The notes: generated from the letters alone by a model not told the origin. A stretch of DNA of 64,000 nucleotides from Allolobophora icterica (GCA_963556255.1 OY744605.1:64420234-64484233), one strand, 5' to 3'; numbered from the stretch's first letter, positions 21,828 through 33,780 are shown. A program made the numbers and translations.

Positions 21828-22696
21828 TTATACATATAGCCTATTTGTACGTGTATAGGATAAACGGTAAAGGTGACGCACTTGTAGGGCTAATATTCTA
21901 ATAGTTATTCACTATTGTAAACAAATTTGCAAAGGCCCTTTTGGGTCTGCCCAGACTGCCCTTGTATACCATAAGCATTAATGGATCATGATTTTTATGA
22001 CGTCTCTTGGTGGTAACATTAAGTGAGAAAAAAGTGAACTATTGCACGAATGAAGTAGGGCCTAATGAATGACTGAACGAATTAACTCGTTTACACGCAT
22101 CTACATAAATTCATTAGTAGCATGGTCCTGAGGTCCTCCGGCTGAGGCACTAACATGACCCCAATAATCCAACAACAGAACGCCTTCTTTAATCTCCCAA
22201 CTTGCGTTGGTTGATACGCATTTCTCGACTGCTAAAGAATGGAGGGCTGAGTTAGCACGAGGAAGGCAGAGAACTGTTGTACTGACCGAGAGTACAGCCA
22301 AACATCTCCATTGTCGGTTGACGCAGCCTCTGAACGACGGTCACCTCCCATACACTGGCTTCCTCTCCACAATGTCTCTTGACTACGACGCGAAGGCATT
22401 GAAGAAATGCGTTGGTTATTCTTCACACACAGTTCAAACAAGTACACAAATCAATTAACTAAGTAATTGCCTAATTACCCAGATAGGTAATAAATCACCT
22501 TCACACTCTTTATTATTAAAATGTTAGAGCAATAAGAAATATCAATTATTTTAACTTATTTAATTGATCAGTCTTTTCTTGCTAATTAATAACCAGTTAA
22601 TAACTAATAACAGAGGATGTCTAAGTTTTCACCTGGACGACTTCTCCAACGAATGTATACTATTAGCTGTGGTTGGAGCAACCGGTTACTGATTGA
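21828..22696. other. Non-coding, AT-rich towards the end
   Basis: Overlapping short open frames on both strands at 22100-22460 show no recognised motif. 22440-22600 is AT-rich with TTAATTAA-like words. Confidence 0.35.
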
Positions 22697-22714
22697 CACA
22701 CACACACACACACA

Positions 22715-22790
<76 letters not shown>
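22697..22790. repeat. (CA)n-(CT)n compound microsatellite
   Basis: A short CA run passes directly into about 70 bp of CT repeat. Confidence 0.95.
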
Positions 22791-22794
<4 letters not shown>

Positions 22795-22849
22795 AGTAGC
22801 CTACGTTAACGGCGTTATATCAGTCGTTGGATAGGACTAGATTCAACTA

Positions 22850-23008
22850 GATTGGATTAGATTAGATGAGATTAGATGAGATTAGATGAGATTAGATGAG
22901 ATTAGATGAGATTAGATGAGATTAGATGAGATTAGATGAGATTAGATGAGATTAGATGAGATTAGATGAGATTAGATGAGATTAGATGAGATTAGATGAG
23001 ATTAGATT
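22850..23008. repeat. 10-bp minisatellite (ATTAGATGAG)n
   Basis: About 15 nearly perfect copies of a ten-base unit. Isolated ATTAGAT or ATCTAAT words recur near 24620, 30660 and 38640-38780. Confidence 0.95.
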
Positions 23009-23149
23009 AGAAAACTGATGTATTATTTAGATTTGTTACAAGCGTTGCCATGTAGTACTAGTGTAACTAGTCCGATACGCAGCGATTTACAGGTAGCTTT
23101 AAAAAGCAGGTGCTGTGGTTAATCAAAGACGAAGATATGTACAAGGGAT

Positions 23150-23500
23150 TCCAATACAATGAAAGAGATTGACAGAGACAGTGGAGAAAGAACCCGAGGA
23201 GGGAGGGGGAGAGGGGGTGGGAGGAAGGGAGAACAAGGACCAGAAGAACAAAAGAATAAGAAAAACAAGAAGAACAAATGACCGGAATGAGAAAGAGACA
23301 GAGACAGAGATAGAAAGACTGAGAGAGAGAGAGACACAGAGAGAAAGTGAGTGAGAGAGACACAAAGACTGAGAAAACGAAACAGATTGAGAGGGAGAAA
23401 TGCGAGACGAGGCGACAGATGAATACAGAAGAAACAAGGAAAAGGGAAGGAAGAAAGAGAAGAGGAGGAGGAAACGGAAGAGGAGGATGCGGAGGAGCGG
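23150..23500. repeat. Purine-rich GAGA/GGAGG low-complexity block
   Basis: Degenerate GAGAGA, GACAGAGA and GAGGAGGA repeats. Open frames on either strand across it are artefacts. Confidence 0.8.
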
Positions 23501-23694
23501 AGAACAGCGTCGATGGAGTGGCTATTCAAGCCATACATGTCCCATGAAAGTACCAGATAAAAGCTTCGACCTTTTCCATTTTTCCTCAAGACGAATGTTA
23601 ACATGAAACAATTAATTCCCAAACCTTCAGCAATAAAATATATATATATATACATATATATGTACATGTATATGTATATATATGCACATATTGT

Positions 23695-23790
23695 TTGTTT
23701 TAGATGTGCATTGTACACCATACCACTATGTACATTACTTGGCAGTCATTCACAAGAATATCATTTTTATGCTGATGATACTCAAATTTA
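23695..23790 (+). mobile_element. LINE reverse-transcriptase fragment (YADD motif)
   Basis: The + strand reads LYTIPLCTLLGSHSQEYHFYADDTQI in a short open frame. The catalytic FYADDTQ motif is characteristic of CR1/L2-type non-LTR reverse transcriptases. Both sides are truncated. Confidence 0.7.
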
Positions 23791-24769
23791 GGCCTACATT
23801 TCGTTTGGCAGTTTATTTTATAATTTAACTGTGCAGGTGTTGTTCTTTGCCTTTGAGAAGTCACAGCCTTGTATGGCGGCCAATACGCTCCTTCTTAAAC
23901 CATAAGCAATGAATTTCTACTGCTGGGCACTCCACAGCAGCTGAAAAATGTTTGAACGATTTAAATCTTTTAAACTGGGATGCTCCCTTGTTAAGTTGTA
24001 TGATCTGCTCGTAACTCCACCATGTCCTTTACCAACCATGTCAAAAGTAATTGGTAAAGAAATGGAGACCAGTTTTATTTGCACCTTTGCTGGGGTCAGG
24101 AACTGATGGCGATGATGATGACGACGACAACGACGATGATGATGACGATCACGATGATGGCGTTGATGATGATGATTGATGACGACACCGACGATGACAA
24201 TAGCAATAATCAAGTGGTCATTTTCCAATAATCATAATCTTTTTGTCCTCCTTCGCTGGTCGTACCTAATGATCTATTCATAAAGAAAACACTGTCTTAA
24301 TCTCATAGACAGTATGCCTTAATTGGCATTAACCAAGCTAAGTTGCCATATTTCCACGGCCTTATTTTCAGTCAAAAAACAATATCCTTCTTAGAATCGG
24401 TGGTAACAAACCAGTGGTGTCAGTCAAAGATAATAATTAATCAGACAGTGAGAAAGTGATGATGGCTTACAAACAGGTTTTTTCAACCGTGTGAGCGGAG
24501 GCTTTCTCCATGTGGTACGTTCGGTTGCAATGTCGTATGGAAGATTGAAGCGGTTGCGTTGAGAAGCATTGAAGATACCTTAAGTAAGCTGCAAAGAGCA
24601 ACAGACGAATGATTACTCATCTCATCCGATCTAATCTAATCTAACGAGTTCTAGGCAACATTGATACGTGAAACCGATTGTCTATGAGAAATCTTTTGGA
24701 ACAAATCTATGATAATGAGTCATTATTAATGACAGATGACCAAAGATAGATGATAGATGGGTAGATGGA
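23791..24769. other. Non-coding region with GATGAC-rich tract
   Basis: 24100-24200 is a degenerate GATGACGA repeat. The remainder has no recognised feature. Confidence 0.4.
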
Positions 24770-25045
24770 AGAAAGGAAGCAAAGAAGGGAGCAAAGAGAG
24801 AAATAATTAAAGGAAGGAAGGAATGAAGGAAGGAAGGAAGCAAAGAAGGAAGGAAGGAAGCACAGAAGGAAGGAAGGAAGGAAGCAAGCAAGCAAGCAAG
24901 CAAAGAAGGAAATAATAAAAGGAAGGAAGGAAGGAAGGAAGGAATGAAGGAAGGAAGGAAGGAAGGAAGGAAGGAAGGAAGGAAGAAAGGAAGGAAGGAA
25001 GGAAGGAAGGAAGGAAGGAAGGAAGGAAGGAAGGAAGGAAAGATG
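24770..25045. repeat. (GGAA)n tetranucleotide repeat
   Basis: GGAA repeats with AAGC/AAAG interruptions, long and partly perfect. Confidence 0.93.
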
Positions 25046-25187
25046 GATGGATGGATGGATGGATGGATGGATGGATGGATGGATGGATGGATGGATGGAT
25101 GGATGGATGGATGGATGGATGGATGGATGGATGGATGGATGGATGGATGGATGGATGGATGGATGGATAAATGGATGGATGGATGGG
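25042..25187. repeat. (GGAT)n tetranucleotide repeat
   Basis: Near-perfect ATGG repeat of about 145 bp that follows directly on the GGAA tract. It lies about 180 bp beyond the end of the third exon of the minus-strand gene. Confidence 0.95.
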
Positions 25188-25365
25188 AACTTACTGAGGC
25201 ACACAGACATACAGATAAACGGGACAGATAGGTAGACAGACAAAAATAGAAAAAAGAAATATTACAGACAGAAGATAAACACAGAAAGGCAGACTGATAT
25301 ACAAATGACAGGCAGGCAGGCAAACAGACACAGACATACACAGACGTCTGAACACAAGGACTGAC

Positions 25366-25616
25366 TGCGTTTCCCGTATTTGCAAAGGAATTTGAAACTG
25401 GCTTCCAGTCCGGACCAGAGCTTCTTCTTGTGGGCTGCGGTCGACACGAACTGACCCCCATCGACGGAGCCAGGGTCAAGGCCAGACCCCATTGATCCAC
25501 CACCTCCTCCTTCTCCCCCTAAGGCGACCGAAGACCCGAGGGCGGAAGGGGAACCCTGTGATGAGGGACAGGTCGACGTGGCCCGCCTCACGCAGACACT
25601 GATATCATCGAAGCGA
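25366..25616 (-). CDS. Minus-strand secreted-protein gene, exon 3 (end uncertain)
   Basis: The acceptor is TTTCTCTTTTCAG, with the exon starting at 25616. Its first base completes an Arg codon begun in exon 2, and the frame continues [18 protein letters not shown] Ser/Gly-rich linker ([18 protein letters not shown]) and [17 protein letters not shown] follow. Joined to exon 2 the cysteines are spaced C-x8-C-x7-C. The 3' end is uncertain: a GTCAGT donor after 25366 or a GTATGT donor after 25340 would both work. Later exons were not found. The cysteine and 'DICRRFDD' pattern recalls small secreted cysteine-rich invertebrate proteins of the DUF19/T20D4.11 or haemolymph-glycoprotein kind, but that link is from memory. 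Confidence 0.65.
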
Positions 25617-25655
25617 CTGAAAAGAGAAAGACAGAGAAAATAGGTGACCTCCATC

Positions 25656-25657
25656 AA

Positions 25658-25740
<83 letters not shown>

Positions 25741-25857
25741 CCATCACCATGACCATCACCATGACCATGACCATGACCATGACCATCACCATCATCATCA
25801 TCATCATCATCATCATCAGCATCAGCATCATCATCTCATCATCATCATCATCATCAG

Positions 25858-25898
<41 letters not shown>

Positions 25899-25909
25899 GC
25901 ATCATCATC

Positions 25910-25945
<36 letters not shown>

Positions 25946-26006
25946 CCATCACCATGACCATCACCATGACCATGACCATGACCATGACCATCACCATCAC
26001 CATCAC

Positions 26007-26038
<32 letters not shown>

Positions 26039-26101
26039 GCATCAGCATCATCATCTCATCATCATCATCATCATCATCATCAGCATCATCATCATCATCA
26101 G

Positions 26102-26148
<47 letters not shown>

Positions 26149-26159
26149 GCATCAGCATC

Positions 26160-26206
<47 letters not shown>

Positions 26207-26232
26207 TCATCATCATCATCATCATCATCATC

Positions 26233-26316
<84 letters not shown>

Positions 26317-26346
26317 GCGTCGTCGTCGTCATCATCATCATCATCA
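25656..26346. repeat. (CAT)n trinucleotide repeat block
   Basis: About 690 bp of CAT repeat with CAC, GAC, CAG and CTC variants in a higher-order pattern. In the minus-strand gene it is the end of intron 2 and starts about 40 bp upstream of the exon 3 acceptor. Ile/Ser/His/Met open frames are artefacts. Confidence 0.95.
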
Positions 26347-27150
<804 letters not shown>

Positions 27151-27983
27151 AGAGAGAAATCCTCGTCCATCGATGGTTAGACTAACAAAGCGACGGGCTT
27201 CTGATACAGAATCTGCTTCAGACGCGGCCGCTAATAGGAGCCGACTTAGCCGAGCATCGGAGAATTCGGTGATTCAAAGGATTCAAAGAATTCAAAGGAC
27301 CACGCAACCGGAAATGACAAGCCGCCTCTAAAGAACTAGAAGAAAGAACGATCGCGTCTATGTACCGAGTGCACTCCATCGACACGTGTACACCTCTCCG
27401 TCTATCTGTATTTGTGTTCATGTGTCTGCCTGCCTGTCATTCTACCTGGTCTCCCCCTCTTTCTTCGCCTAGATCACTGTCTTTCTGTTTGTCGCAGATT
27501 AACACACAGACAAACAGAGAAAGACAGTGAGACAAGAGAGGGTTCTGCGCAGAACAATTTCTGAGTGGATTTAGTGGACCTTTCCTTTGCTAGTGTTGCG
27601 TCCAGGTGTATGCAAAGGGGAGAAATCAGTGATGTTGTACATGTACGTAACTACGCCGATCTCGTCTTTGGTAGAATTAGACTTCTGAAGCATCTTCAGC
27701 ACGGCCATGTAGACAGAAAAAGACAAGCACAAAACAGAAAGACGGACACAATTGAAAGAAAGCAGACAAGAGGTACACACACACACACACACACACACAT
27801 TTTTTTATATATACGGAGATAGAAGAATGTTTGCAGAAAGACAAACAGACAGATGAACAGACAGACCCAACAGACACAAGACATAGAGAGACAAAGGAGA
27901 CAGACAAAAACAGGCAGACAAACAGGAAGACAGACACACAAACGTACAGACAAAGAAGGAAAACAGGTGGCATTGGTTCTAAC
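27151..27983. other. Intronic (minus gene), GACA-rich, small (CA)n
   Basis: A (CA)n run lies at 27776-27799 and GACAGACA-type words at 27830-27950. No exon could be identified. Confidence 0.4.
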
Positions 27984-28113
27984 CGGCAGATATCTTCGAG
28001 CTCTGATTCCGTGTAGGAGATGAATCCAGCGCTGATCTGTCGTTCGTAGCTGGACAACTGATGAGCGCAGTTCTGAAGCGAATTGATATCACAGCCACCC
28101 AATACTCCGCAAA
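27984..28113 (-). CDS. Minus-strand secreted-protein gene, exon 2
   Basis: The 130-nt exon follows an acceptor reading GTTTTGATGGACAG. Its first two bases (TT) complete the Val codon begun in exon 1, then the frame runs CGVLGGCDINSLQNC and on to SYTESELEDIC, ending with CG of an Arg codon completed in exon 3. The donor is GTTAGA. It supplies the end of the signal peptide and the start of the mature protein. The cleavage site is probably after CGVLGG, giving an N-terminal Cys. Confidence 0.75.
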
Positions 28114-28149
28114 CTGTCCATCAAAACAACACGTGCTTGCAGTAGACTA

Positions 28150-28520
28150 TTATGTGTTCAAATCACATTACAATGCGTAATGCATGTGTTTACGTCCGAA
28201 TAACACGTGTTCGCATCATTATAACATGCGTTCCTGTCAGAATAACAAGCGTTAACACCAATATAACACATGCTTGCATCAGAGTAACACGTGTTCACAT
28301 CAATGACACACGTTCGCATCAGAGTAACACGTGTTCGCATCATTATAACAGGCGTTCCCGTCAGAATAACAAGCGTTAACACCAACATAACACATGTTCG
28401 CATGAGTGTAGCACATGTTCACATCAGAATAATATGCATTCCCGTCAGAATAACAAGTGTTAACGTAAGAAAAGCATTTCTAACATAAGAATAACACATG
28501 TTCACATCAGAATAACATGA
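28150..28520. repeat. ~20-bp minisatellite with CACGTG cores
   Basis: Degenerate units such as AATAACACGTGTTCGCATCA repeat about 17 times, with a higher-order unit of about 120 bp visible twice. It lies in intron 1 of the minus-strand gene, about 40 bp upstream of the exon 2 acceptor. Confidence 0.85.
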
Positions 28521-29110
28521 TAAAAACAAACATTTACACTCAACACTGACTTCTTACGAGTTTTCTAATATCCTTCCCTCTCACTTTTTGTTTTTTCCGT
28601 CCTTCCTTCTTTTCTTCCATGTTTCACTTCGCTCTTTTCATTCGTTCATTCAGTCACTCACTCATTCGGTCATCTCTCCGCCTTATCATTGTCCCACTCT
28701 CGTTATTTCTTCTTTTGCTTCTTCTACGTTTCTCTCTGCCTCTCAGTCTGTCTGTCTGTCCCTTTCTCTGCATACGTATTCACGCCGATGCTTGATGCTC
28801 ATGTGTGCGACTACGGAAACCGGATATCCTTGTCCAGCGAAACAACGGATATCGAACTTCCGTTGCCAGACCGGAAGTTAGACGCGGAAATCTTGGGTTA
28901 TCCGATCGTCATTGTACAGGCCCGGGAAGTGACGTAGAGCATAGTCGATAAATTATAATAATCCAATTAAATTATTGCCCACTATCGTAAATCGTGTGAT
29001 GTTGTACGATAAAACATTTGACAATAGTCCTTTGAATATGCAATGCAGTCGCTTCACGGATCTTTGTCTACGGAATACAGTGGCAGATTCTATGCCCAGT
29101 CATATGCATG
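28521..29110. other. Intronic (minus gene), non-coding
   Basis: CATT/TCTG-rich patch near 28640-28770, otherwise unique sequence without coding signal. Confidence 0.4.
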
Positions 29111-29165
29111 TATCAAAGACGCTTAATATAGCGCCCTTAATTTATATAGCGCCCTGTAGATCTTC
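29111..29165 (-). mobile_element. Two LINE 3' tails, minus orientation
   Basis: TTAATATAGCGCCCTTAA and TTTATATAGCGCCCTGTA in succession are reverse copies of the GGGCGCTATATAAA LINE terminus. Confidence 0.5.
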
Positions 29166-29272
29166 TCAAAAGTGGTCCACACATGGTCAATGTTCCCTCT
29201 AACATTTGTTTGCCGTGCGTGCACTGGACTTCTATGTGGGCAGTAGCAGTTGGGACCTGTTGTTCTCTAGTC

Positions 29273-29512
29273 CAGTGGTTTTAAAATGGTGGTACGCGTA
29301 CCACTAGTGGTACGCCAGGTGTCTCTAAGTGGTTCGAGAAAAAAAATTACATTCTTAAACTATATATTAATTTTTAAATTTGTCCACCTACAGTCCTACA
29401 CTAATTGCAAGGGGGACGAGCTCGCCTGTTTTTAATCTGACCTTTGCTGGTGGTACGTCAACATTCGATTTTTTACCTTGTGGTTCAATAATAAAAGGTT
29501 TGAAAAGCGGTG
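29273..29512. mobile_element. hAT MITE with perfect 8-bp target duplication
   Basis: The 240-bp element starts CAGTGGTTTTAAAATGGTGG and ends AGGTTTGAAAAGCGGTG. It is flanked by CTCTAGTC at 29265-29272 and 29513-29520. Just inside the left end is a palindrome around GGTACGCGTACC. No coding capacity. Confidence 0.9.
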
Positions 29513-29984
29513 CTCTAGTCCGTGCAGGATTGTTCATCGATTAGACGTAAATTAAAAGCCTATAAAAATAGCGCTGCATAGAAAAATCTAAAGACAAGCT
29601 GCACTTAGGTCTATACATTATAGATTTGTGTGTCGTTTGTCTTCTTTGATGACCATAAAGGTTGTTGACAAAAACCTACTTTTCAGTAGTCCCCTCTCCC
29701 TCACTCTTGTTTCCTTATTTGGCTTTACCCTCCCCATCTTCCTCTGCAGGTGTTCGCACTCCAATGGAATACGTGAATCTAGACTGGGCTACAACGTTGA
29801 TCTTGCAGATCTAACTGTGCTACGGGGTGGGGTAGTCTTAATTAGATCCAACGAAGTGCAGAGTGTCACATGCTTGACTGTACTCGTTGGTAGTTAAGAC
29901 ACAGGCTGTACTGAAACAACTCTATGTACGAAATTTAGATGCGATCGTCCAATGGAGTACTAACTGATTCGACTAAGGCGTGCC
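29513..29984. other. Intronic (minus gene), nothing recognised
   Basis: Unique AT-rich sequence without coding signal. Confidence 0.35.
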
Positions 29985-30023
29985 TCTGAGTGGTTGCCTT
30001 GAAGGGGCGCTATATAAATTCCG

Positions 30024-30108
<85 letters not shown>
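29985..30108 (+). mobile_element. LINE 3' end followed by (GATT)n tail
   Basis: CTCTGAGTGGTTGCCTTGAA and GGGGCGCTATATAAATTC match the ends of the LINE at 32405-33110. The tail is about 90 bp of perfect GATT repeat, the short-motif tail typical of L2-like elements. Confidence 0.75.
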
Positions 30109-30109
<1 letters not shown>

Positions 30110-30719
30110 GATGTACATAGGCATAGGTCGACTGTCCTGTTGATCTTGCAAGGCTAACTATGCTGTGGTATAGGGTAATAGGGTAATTGACACTAATTCG
30201 CCCAAATGAACAGCAGCAAAGACTGTCTGCTGCCTGGCTGCTATTAAGCAAATAGCTGCCTCGTAGTTCGCAAAATACTGCATTTTAATCAGCCGACCTA
30301 GTTATGTCCTGTGCTAATCTCTCATTCACACTGATATTGCACTCAATCAATGGACAATGTAGCTCTTGCTGTTCCCCGCACCTGAACCCTCCAGGGCTCT
30401 CGAACTTCCTCGGTGGTTGGTCGAAAGCTTTTGAAATTCGCTACCCAGTTTATTTCGTTCTGTCAAATCTTTTGTGTCATCCAGAGCTAAACATGAGACT
30501 TCTCTGCCTCAGTCTGCGTATACACACCATAGTTTCTTTTTCCTCTCATCCGTCGGATTCAACCTGGTTTCTCCAATTATGATTTATTATTTCTCTCTTA
30601 TCGACCATCGACTGATAGCATTATGATATTGATAACCGTGCTGCAGCGATCATTAATTGCATTAGATGACATTAGATTAGATCGTATTAGATTAGAGTAC
30701 ATTAGCTTCTTGCAATGTT
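30109..30719. other. Intronic (minus gene), nothing recognised
   Basis: Unique sequence; ATTAGAT words at 30660-30710. Confidence 0.35.
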
Positions 30720-31110
30720 CTCTTCCTCCTGGTCTGATTTGCACTCGACCATCTTCTCTTCTTCTTCTTCCTGTTGTTCTTGTTCTTTGCCCTCTCCTTC
30801 TTCCCTGCTCTTCTTCCTCCTCCTCCTCCTCCTCCTCCTCCTTCTTCTTCTTCTTCTTCTTCTTCTTCTCCTCCCTCTCCTTCTCGTCCTCCTTCTCCTT
30901 CTCCTTCTCCCTTCTCCCTTCTCCCTTCTCCCTTCTCCTTCTCCTTCTCCTTCTCCTTCTCCTTCTCCTTCTCCTTCTCCTTCTCCTTCTCCTCCTCCTC
31001 CTCCTCCTCCTTCTTCTTCTTCTTCTTCTTCTTCTTCTTCCGCTTGTTCTTGTTCTTCTCCCTCTTCTTCTTTTCCTTTTCCTTCTCTTCTTCTCCTTCT
31101 TTTTTTTCTT
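30720..31110. repeat. Pyrimidine-rich CCT/CTT/CTC repeat block
   Basis: (CCT)n, (CTT)n and (CTCCTT)n succeed each other. Long Leu/Ser/Phe open frames here are artefacts. Confidence 0.9.
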
Positions 31111-31619
31111 CGTCTGCTTCCTCTATCTCTCCACTGTTAGGCCTACTACGTTCTTCTGTCACTGTCATCCCTCTCCTGAGTCCTCTCCTCTCCTCGCCTG
31201 TGATCCCTCACATTTCCTGTCGAACAGAGGATGTCTTCGTTCGGCATGGGTGGGGATGGGCGCACATACATCGAGGAGAAATCACAAGCTGATTTGTTGC
31301 GAAATTGCGCAAATGGCTTATACTTCCTGGGCTCTATACCTTTTTCCATCAATCCCTCCCCTTCCTCTTTCCTTCCTTTCTCCCACTTAAGCAATCTGAT
31401 CCTCTGATGCACTACGTGCCCTGTAATGCAATGTATACAGTTCAACGAGTGCAATGCAATGCATATAATATCACAAAGCATTTATTTAGCGCCTTTAAAG
31501 CACCTTCCAACAGCTGTATAGCTCACTTTGCCAGTGCACCAGTTTGAGTAGTGACAAATCTGCAAATAAGATAGGCGTAGTAACGTGTCATAGTTTCAAG
31601 TCATAAGTCTACCTGTAAC
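31111..31619. other. Intronic (minus gene), minus-oriented LINE tail
   Basis: TTTATTTAGCGCCTTTAA near 31475 resembles the reverse LINE terminus. Otherwise featureless. Confidence 0.35.
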
Positions 31620-32150
31620 AATTGAGTGGATCCTACCTGAAATAAGTAGATCCTATGTGAAAGAAATAGACATTAGATGAAAAGTTGATCTTACCTGAAA
31701 CAAGTAGATCCTTGTTTGGAGTAAAGTATGGAACATAAGCTTATTTTTACCTGGCACTAGTAGATGGTATGTGGAAATATCCTGTCTGGAACAATTAACA
31801 GATCCTATCCGGAACAAATGTTTATTGTATACCTGGAACAAATATCCTGTATGTCTCGAAGAAATTGAGCCTATATGGAAAAAATTGATTCACCTTGAAG
31901 CAATAAGTCCTCCCTGGAACAAAGACATGGTACCTAAACAAGTGGATTCTGTCTGGAAGAAAAAGATTCTACCTGGAAGAAATTGATCATAGGGGGTATA
32001 CGTGGAAGAAATTTTTCCTGTCTGGAAGAATTAGGTCCAACGCTAAAAACAAATAGATCTTTCCTGGAACAATAAATCCTATTTAGAACAGAAAGTTCCT
32101 ACCTGGAAGAGAGATCACCTGGGACAAAAGATCCATCTTACCTGGAAGAA
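31620..32150. repeat. Degenerate 21-27-bp minisatellite carrying splice-donor-like cores
   Basis: About 20 diverged units with the + strand consensus TACCTGGAAGAAATTGATCC. On the minus strand each unit reads TTCTTCCAGGTAGGATC, that is CCAG|GTA. The unit at 32134-32152 is the actual exon 1/intron 1 boundary of the minus-strand gene, so the array looks like an expansion of that splice site into the intron. Confidence 0.85.
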
Positions 32151-32199
32151 AAGCCGTTACTACAGCTGCCAGAGATCTCAAGGACGGCAGCTTTGTCAT
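32142..32199 (-). CDS. Minus-strand secreted-protein gene, exon 1 coding part (signal peptide)
   Basis: The exon spans 32142-32210 between acceptor TTTGTGTTTCCTTACAG and donor CCAG|GTAAGA, both strong. ATG at 32199 follows an 11-nt untranslated part. The frame reads MTKLPSLRSLAAVVTAFLP and crosses to exon 2 as V-CGVLGG: basic N-region, hydrophobic core and small residues before the mature Cys, a textbook secretory signal. An acceptor before the ATG means at least one upstream non-coding exon, not located. Start, phase and signal peptide agree across three exons, which is why I call a real gene despite no family identification. Confidence 0.72.
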
Positions 32200-32334
32200 C
32201 TTTTCTAACTCTGTAAGGAAACACAAACGTGACCCGTGAATATAGGTCAGGTCAGAGTGTTTTAAAGGGTCAAGGGGCGACGTTGGAGTACTCTAGCGAA
32301 ACATCAGACAATCATTCGTTCGCTCGTTCGTTTG

Positions 32335-32395
32335 TTCATTCATTCATTCATTCATTCATTCATTCATTCATCCATCCATCCATTCATCCATTCAT
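32335..32395. repeat. (CATT)n repeat
   Basis: TTCA/CATT tetranucleotide repeat abutting the truncated 5' end of the LINE. Confidence 0.9.
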
Positions 32396-32404
32396 ATAAT
32401 CTGC

Positions 32405-33074
32405 CATTGGTGTAATTCTGGATCAAGAGCTCACATTCATGCGACATATTAATTTGCTTTGTCGGGACTCTTATTATCAACTTCGTCAGTTAAGGGTAGT
32501 CTCCCGCACTCTGACGCAGGCAGCTGCTTCCACCCTTGTCCATGCGTTTGTGGTTTCCCGTCTGGACTACTGTAGCGCCCTTTATGCTGGCCTCCCAGCT
32601 GCCCGCCTTGGGTGTTTGGACCGGGTTTTGCGTGCAGCCGCACGTCTTATTGGTCGCATCCCCAGATTTGGCCAGGTTTCTCTTTATATGCGGGATGTTC
32701 TGCACTGGCTCCCTTTCCCGCTGCGGATCGCCTTTAGGGTCTCTGCACTGGTTAGGCGTTGTCTAGAGGGACTTGCTCCCCCATACCTGCGGGAGTTGTG
32801 TCGCTCTACCTCGGGGGTCTTGCGGAGATCTGCTCTTCGCTCGGCTGACCAGGCCGAGCTATTGGTCCCCCGCACGCGGACAGCCATTATGCAGCGACGT
32901 TCTTTTTCGGTCGCTGGACCTGCAACCTGGAATGGCCTTCCTGTTGCACTTCGCCTGGTCCCTATGACTCACTCTACCTTGTTTCTTGCAAACTTAAAAA
33001 CTACTCTCTTTAGCCGTGGTTGGACTAGGAGCGCTCCTGAGTAGATAACCTTGAAGGGGCGCTATATAAAAGCT

Positions 33075-33108
<34 letters not shown>

Positions 33109-33110
33109 GT
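32405..33110 (+). mobile_element. 5'-truncated CR1/L2-like LINE, frame intact
   Basis: An uninterrupted frame to the stop at 33044 encodes the C-terminal part of a non-LTR reverse transcriptase: GVILDQELTFMRHI, SRLDYCSALYAGLP, LHWLPFPLRIAFR, PPYLRELCRS and FSVAGPATWNGLP. These are the standard C-terminal blocks of CR1/L2-clade elements. It ends CTTGAAGGGGCGCTATATAA and a (TAA)n tail at 33074-33107. Lack of stops suggests a fairly young copy, 5' truncated as usual. Confidence 0.9.
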
Positions 33111-33299
33111 CAATTCAAAAAGGGAGTGGTTCCATGTATATTGGCCAGAATTTGTACAGTCCTCTTTGGCTGTTTGCCTGTTTTGCAACGAAGCACTTTC
33201 ACTGTGGCCTATGGTTTAACACATTCACTGTGACCTATGGATTAGCACATTCACTGTGGCCTATGGTTTAGCACATTCACTGTGGCCTATGGTTAGACA
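33111..33299. repeat. Short direct repeats CACATTCACTGTGGCC
   Basis: Four copies of CACTGTGGCCTATGGTTTA-like units between 33198 and 33293. No coding signal. Confidence 0.6.
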
Positions 33300-33780
33300 A
33301 TTACTACGTGTCTCGATTGCATTCTTTGTCTGTATTTGTCTCTGTCTTTCTGTTCCTGTTTTTGCCTTTCCCTCTATTTTTCTCTGTCTCCGTTCGTTTC
33401 TGGCTCTATTTCTGTCTCTGTCTATCTGTGTCAGTCTGTCTGTTTTTGTCTGTCATTTTCTCTGTCTCTTTTTCTATATCTGTGTGTGGGTCTGTCTGCA
33501 GCATATTGCCTATCTCTGTCTCTGTCACAATCTCTGTCTGTCTTTACTTGTGCTACTTTATTTGTCTTTCTACATGTCTACCTTTTTCTGTCCGTGTCTT
33601 TGTCTCTCTGTCTGTATCCCTGTCTCTGTCAGTCTCTCTGTTTCTGCCTGTCTCTCCCAACGTCTGCGTGTCTATCTCAATTACTTTCTACGTTTCCACA
33701 TTTCTGTCAATGTCTGGTTCTGCATGCGCCTCTATCTGTCTGTCTGTCTGCCTGTCTGCCTGTCTGTCTCTTCCTCTGCG
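33300..33780. repeat. TCTG/TCTC-rich low-complexity block
   Basis: Degenerate TGTCTGTCTC repeats. The 160-190-residue Ser/Val/Cys open frames across it are artefacts. Confidence 0.8.

Noticed and set aside
22850..23008. Telomere-like repeat
   Set aside because: The unit is ATTAGATGAG, not TTAGGG; an ordinary 10-bp minisatellite.
28150..28520. Regularly spaced repeats resembling a CRISPR array
   Set aside because: Units are contiguous degenerate minisatellite copies without constant repeat plus unique spacer, in an animal genome.
30623..31390. 255-residue Leu/Ser/Phe-rich frame resembling a membrane protein
   Set aside because: Pyrimidine-rich tandem repeats give hydrophobic translations in all frames; no gene structure.
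32439..33044. Domesticated host gene from the intact 201-codon frame
   Set aside because: All motifs are those of the LINE reverse-transcriptase C-terminus, and the frame ends at a normal LINE 3' tail; a young 5'-truncated LINE suffices.
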